Of a DNA stretch of 15,221 nt, positions 13,178-15,221 are shown one piece after another; positions within the stretch are counted from its first letter, which is position 1, and each line of letters starts with the position of its first letter. The stretch spans positions 21,079 through 36,299 of the forward strand of contig NZSH01000010.1 of NCBI GenBank assembly GCA_002696705.1, written 5' to 3'. The notes below the pieces were generated by a model. The model saw only the letters and a program-made list of their open reading frames with translations, searched no databases and was not told the origin of the DNA. This stretch comes from Woeseiaceae bacterium (GTDB taxonomy: Bacteria; Acidobacteriota; Vicinamibacteria; Vicinamibacterales; UBA823). Both the position numbers and the translations under genes were made by a program.

Positions 13178-14953
13178 ATGCAGTCACCGCTTCAGCGTCT
13201 TATCCCTTACGTGCTTCGATACCGTCTTCGTTTGACGCTTGGTCTTGCCTGCGTCTTCGGCACTGCAAGTGTTTCATTACTGTCCCCGTGGGTGCTCAAA
13301 TACGCGATAGACGATTTATCAACCATGGTGACACGCGTCAAACTTGCGCAGTATGCGGGTGCGCTCTTGGGAATTGCGGTGGTAGGAGGGTGCTTTCGGT
13401 TCTTGAGTCGACGGGTGATTGTGGGTGTTAGTCGTGAAATCGAGTACGACCTGCGCAATGACTTTTACGCGCATCTACAGCGATTGTCAGTGTCGTATTT
13501 TCAGTCTGTGCGAACTGGCGACATCATGTCACGCGCGACGAATGACCTTAGCGCTGTTCGAATGATGGTGGGACCAGCCATCATGTACTCAGCGAGCACG
13601 CTTATCGTGTTTGTTGTAGCAATTGTCATGATGCTGTCGATTGACATGCGCTTGACGTTAATCGCGCTCATCCCTCTACCTTTAGTGACATTGTCGGTTA
13701 AGTTCTTTGGTGCTGCCATACACCGTCGATTCGAGCACATTCAGGCTCAATTGTCTGAGATTAGTGCAGTCGTTCAGGAGTCACTTTCTGGTGTTCGAGT
13801 TATACGGGCTTATGGACAGGAACCAGCTGAATTGAGTCGATTTGCTGAGGCCAATCACGAATACCTGAATCGCAATCGTGGTTTGATCGTGTTGCAGGGT
13901 CTGTTTTCGCCAAGCCTGTCATTATTCCTTGGACTAAGCGCGCTTCTTGTTCTTTGGCTGGGTAGTCGATCGGTAGTTCTCGAGCGTATCTCTGTGGGTG
14001 AATTTGTTGCGTTTAATGCTTATTTGGTGATGCTGTCATGGCCGGTGATTGCATTTGGATGGATCACAAACATGCTGCAACGCGGCATGGCGTCATGGAA
14101 GCGCATGTTACCAATTCTTGATACTGTTCCGGAGATCACTGACACGGCACAGACAACCCATCCAGAACAAGTAGAGCGCATTCAAGGGCGCCTCGAACTT
14201 CGCCATCTAACGTTTGCCTACGGTGACGGTGACGGCTCACCGGTGTTACGCGATGTTTCGCTACGTATTGATCCTGGCCAGACAGTGGCGCTTGTGGGTG
14301 CGACGGGATCAGGAAAGTCCACTCTGTTAAATCTCATCCCACGATTACATGACCCACCACCAGGCACTGTGTTCGTTGATGACGTCGATGTTCGTGAGTT
14401 ACCGCTTTCCAGTTTGCGTGGAGCCATAGGCTTTGTGCCCCAAGAGCCTTTTTTGTTTTCGGATACGATCGCTGAGAACATCGCGTTTGGATCGTTCGAT
14501 AAAACTGCTGATAAGGCCCTTGATCAAATTGCAGTCGAACGCATGGCTGCGGTTGCAAACTTAGATACCGACATTAAAGAATTTTCAAATGAGTACCAAA
14601 CGATTGTGGGGGAGCGTGGGATCACCTTATCGGGCGGACAGAAACAGCGTACAGCGATTGCGCGAGCACTCATGGTTAATCCACGCATCATCATTCTCGA
14701 TGATGCCCTGTCAGCTGTGGATACGTATACGGAAGAGCGAATACTGTCGCAATTAAATACGGAATTACAGGACCGAACAGCACTCATCGTTTCTCATCGA
14801 ATTTCCACCGTACGTCAGGCTGACCTCATAGTCGTCCTTCAAGATGGTTCTGTTGTTGAACGCGGTTCTCATGATCAATTGCTTGCCTACGGAGGCGTTT
14901 ACGCCGATTTGCATCGCAAACAGTTACTCGAGGATGAGTTGGCAACTTCGTGA
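13178..14953 (+). CDS. ABC exporter half-transporter, MdlA-like subunit with degenerate catalytic site
   Basis: This 591-residue fusion of a six-helix type-I exporter membrane domain (about 1-310) and a nucleotide-binding domain (about 335-575) would export lipids, drugs or peptides across the inner membrane. Numbering from ATG 13178: Walker A 'GATGSGKST' 374-382, Q-loop glutamine 422 in 'VPQEPF', signature 'LSGGQ' 484-488, Walker B 'IIILDD' and H-loop 'SHR' (H540). The residue after the Walker B aspartate is Asp, not Glu ('LDDALSAVDT'), as in MdlA and other degenerate subunits of heterodimeric exporters. The reading frame stays open to a TTG at 13076 and includes a GTG at 13124. ATG 13178 is chosen because it follows GAGAAGG and fits the family's short cytoplasmic N-terminus. 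The stop overlaps the next gene's ATG by one base. Confidence 0.9.
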   Translation: MQSPLQRLIPYVLRYRLRLTLGLACVFGTASVSLLSPWVLKYAIDDLSTMVTRVKLAQYAGALLGIAVVGGCFRFLSRRVIVGVSREIEYDLRNDFYAHLQRLSVSYFQSVRTGDIMSRATNDLSAVRMMVGPAIMYSASTLIVFVVAIVMMLSIDMRLTLIALIPLPLVTLSVKFFGAAIHRRFEHIQAQLSEISAVVQESLSGVRVIRAYGQEPAELSRFAEANHEYLNRNRGLIVLQGLFSPSLSLFLGLSALLVLWLGSRSVVLERISVGEFVAFNAYLVMLSWPVIAFGWITNMLQRGMASWKRMLPILDTVPEITDTAQTTHPEQVERIQGRLELRHLTFAYGDGDGSPVLRDVSLRIDPGQTVALVGATGSGKSTLLNLIPRLHDPPPGTVFVDDVDVRELPLSSLRGAIGFVPQEPFLFSDTIAENIAFGSFDKTADKALDQIAVERMAAVANLDTDIKEFSNEYQTIVGERGITLSGGQKQRTAIARALMVNPRIIILDDALSAVDTYTEERILSQLNTELQDRTALIVSHRISTVRQADLIVVLQDGSVVERGSHDQLLAYGGVYADLHRKQLLEDELATS

Positions 14954-15221
14954 TGACCATACACGATGAAGAAGTACTCGGTAAGGCCTACGACGCACGT
15001 TTGATGCGGCGACTGCTGACCTATCTGAAGCCGTATCGGGGGAGCGTCGTCATAGCGCTGTTCGCGATCATTGGACATTCGGTTTTACAGCTCGCACAGC
15101 CTTATCTCATGAAACTGGCGATTGATGAGTACATTGCCGCAGGAGACATGGCTGGACTGAATCGAGTCGCTCTGATCTTTCTGTTCGTTCTCATCGGTGC
15201 ATTCATTCTGGAGTACGTGCG
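14953..15221 (+). CDS. ABC exporter half-transporter, probable MdlB-like partner (cut by window edge)
   Basis: Only the first 89 codons are visible. The ATG overlaps the upstream stop (TGATG), so the two subunits are translationally coupled. The start 'HDEEVLGKAYDARLMRRLLTYLKPYR' is the usual cytoplasmic leader and elbow helix of heterodimeric exporter subunits. It is followed by TM1 ('SVVIALFAIIGHSVLQLAQPYLMKLAIDEYI') and the start of TM2 ('VALIFLFVLIGAFILEYV'). The missing part should carry the second nucleotide-binding domain, expected to have the intact Walker B glutamate that the upstream subunit lacks. Confidence 0.88.
   Translation, partial: MTIHDEEVLGKAYDARLMRRLLTYLKPYRGSVVIALFAIIGHSVLQLAQPYLMKLAIDEYIAAGDMAGLNRVALIFLFVLIGAFILEYV

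Noticed and set aside
1..15221. Mobile elements, CRISPR arrays, toxin-antitoxin or phage genes
   Set aside because: No transposase or integrase motifs, no regularly spaced direct repeats, and no terminal inverted repeats with target duplications were seen.

Overview
The window reads as ordinary bacterial chromosome of moderate GC. The style of several proteins suggests Acidobacteriota, perhaps a Vicinamibacteria-like lineage: twin-arginine leaders on cytosolic-type enzymes, a glycine-rich 'SC-R-GGGGGG-SPTAPS' lipoprotein start, a cytochrome-free PQQ dehydrogenase and Porin_5-type outer-membrane proteins. This assignment is inference from style only. No insertion sequence, integrase, phage gene or CRISPR array was seen.

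Layout. Positions 1-3337 (minus strand) hold, in transcription order, a dihydrodipicolinate-synthase-superfamily protein with a twin-arginine-like start, a beta-barrel porin, and an N-acetylmuramoyl-L-alanine amidase that runs off the left edge. Diverging from it at 3554 (plus) is a PLP-dependent, HisC-like aminotransferase with a clear Tat leader, closed by a strong intrinsic terminator at 4772-4809. A minus-strand gene (4916-5986) has a YjbQ/UPF0047-like N-terminal half and an unrecognised C-terminal half. Across a 240-bp region rich in dyads, a plus-strand group follows: secreted PQQ dehydrogenase, a 54-residue lipoprotein-like ORF directly abutting it, and a sodium:solute symporter. Convergent to these is an FAD-dependent DAO-family amine/amino-acid oxidoreductase (minus). 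The tmRNA gene ssrA (11215-11566, minus) has a recognisable sigma-70 promoter and encodes a tag ending ADSQLALAA. On the plus strand, a class-I aminotransferase of the kynurenine/methionine aminotransferase type follows, then two overlapping ABC exporter half-transporters of MdlA/MdlB type, the second cut by the right edge.

Function. Much of the window concerns uptake and catabolism of small organic compounds: aldolase/lyase-like, two aminotransferases, DAO oxidase, symporter and quinoprotein dehydrogenase. The rest is envelope (porin, amidase, ABC exporter) and translation quality control (tmRNA). The less ordinary points are the divergent pair of twin-arginine-led metabolic enzymes with matching AGGAGG sites, the DHDPS-like protein lacking usual active-site motifs, the UPF0047-like protein with a long extension, the tiny lipoprotein-like ORF, and several perfect dyads in promoter regions.
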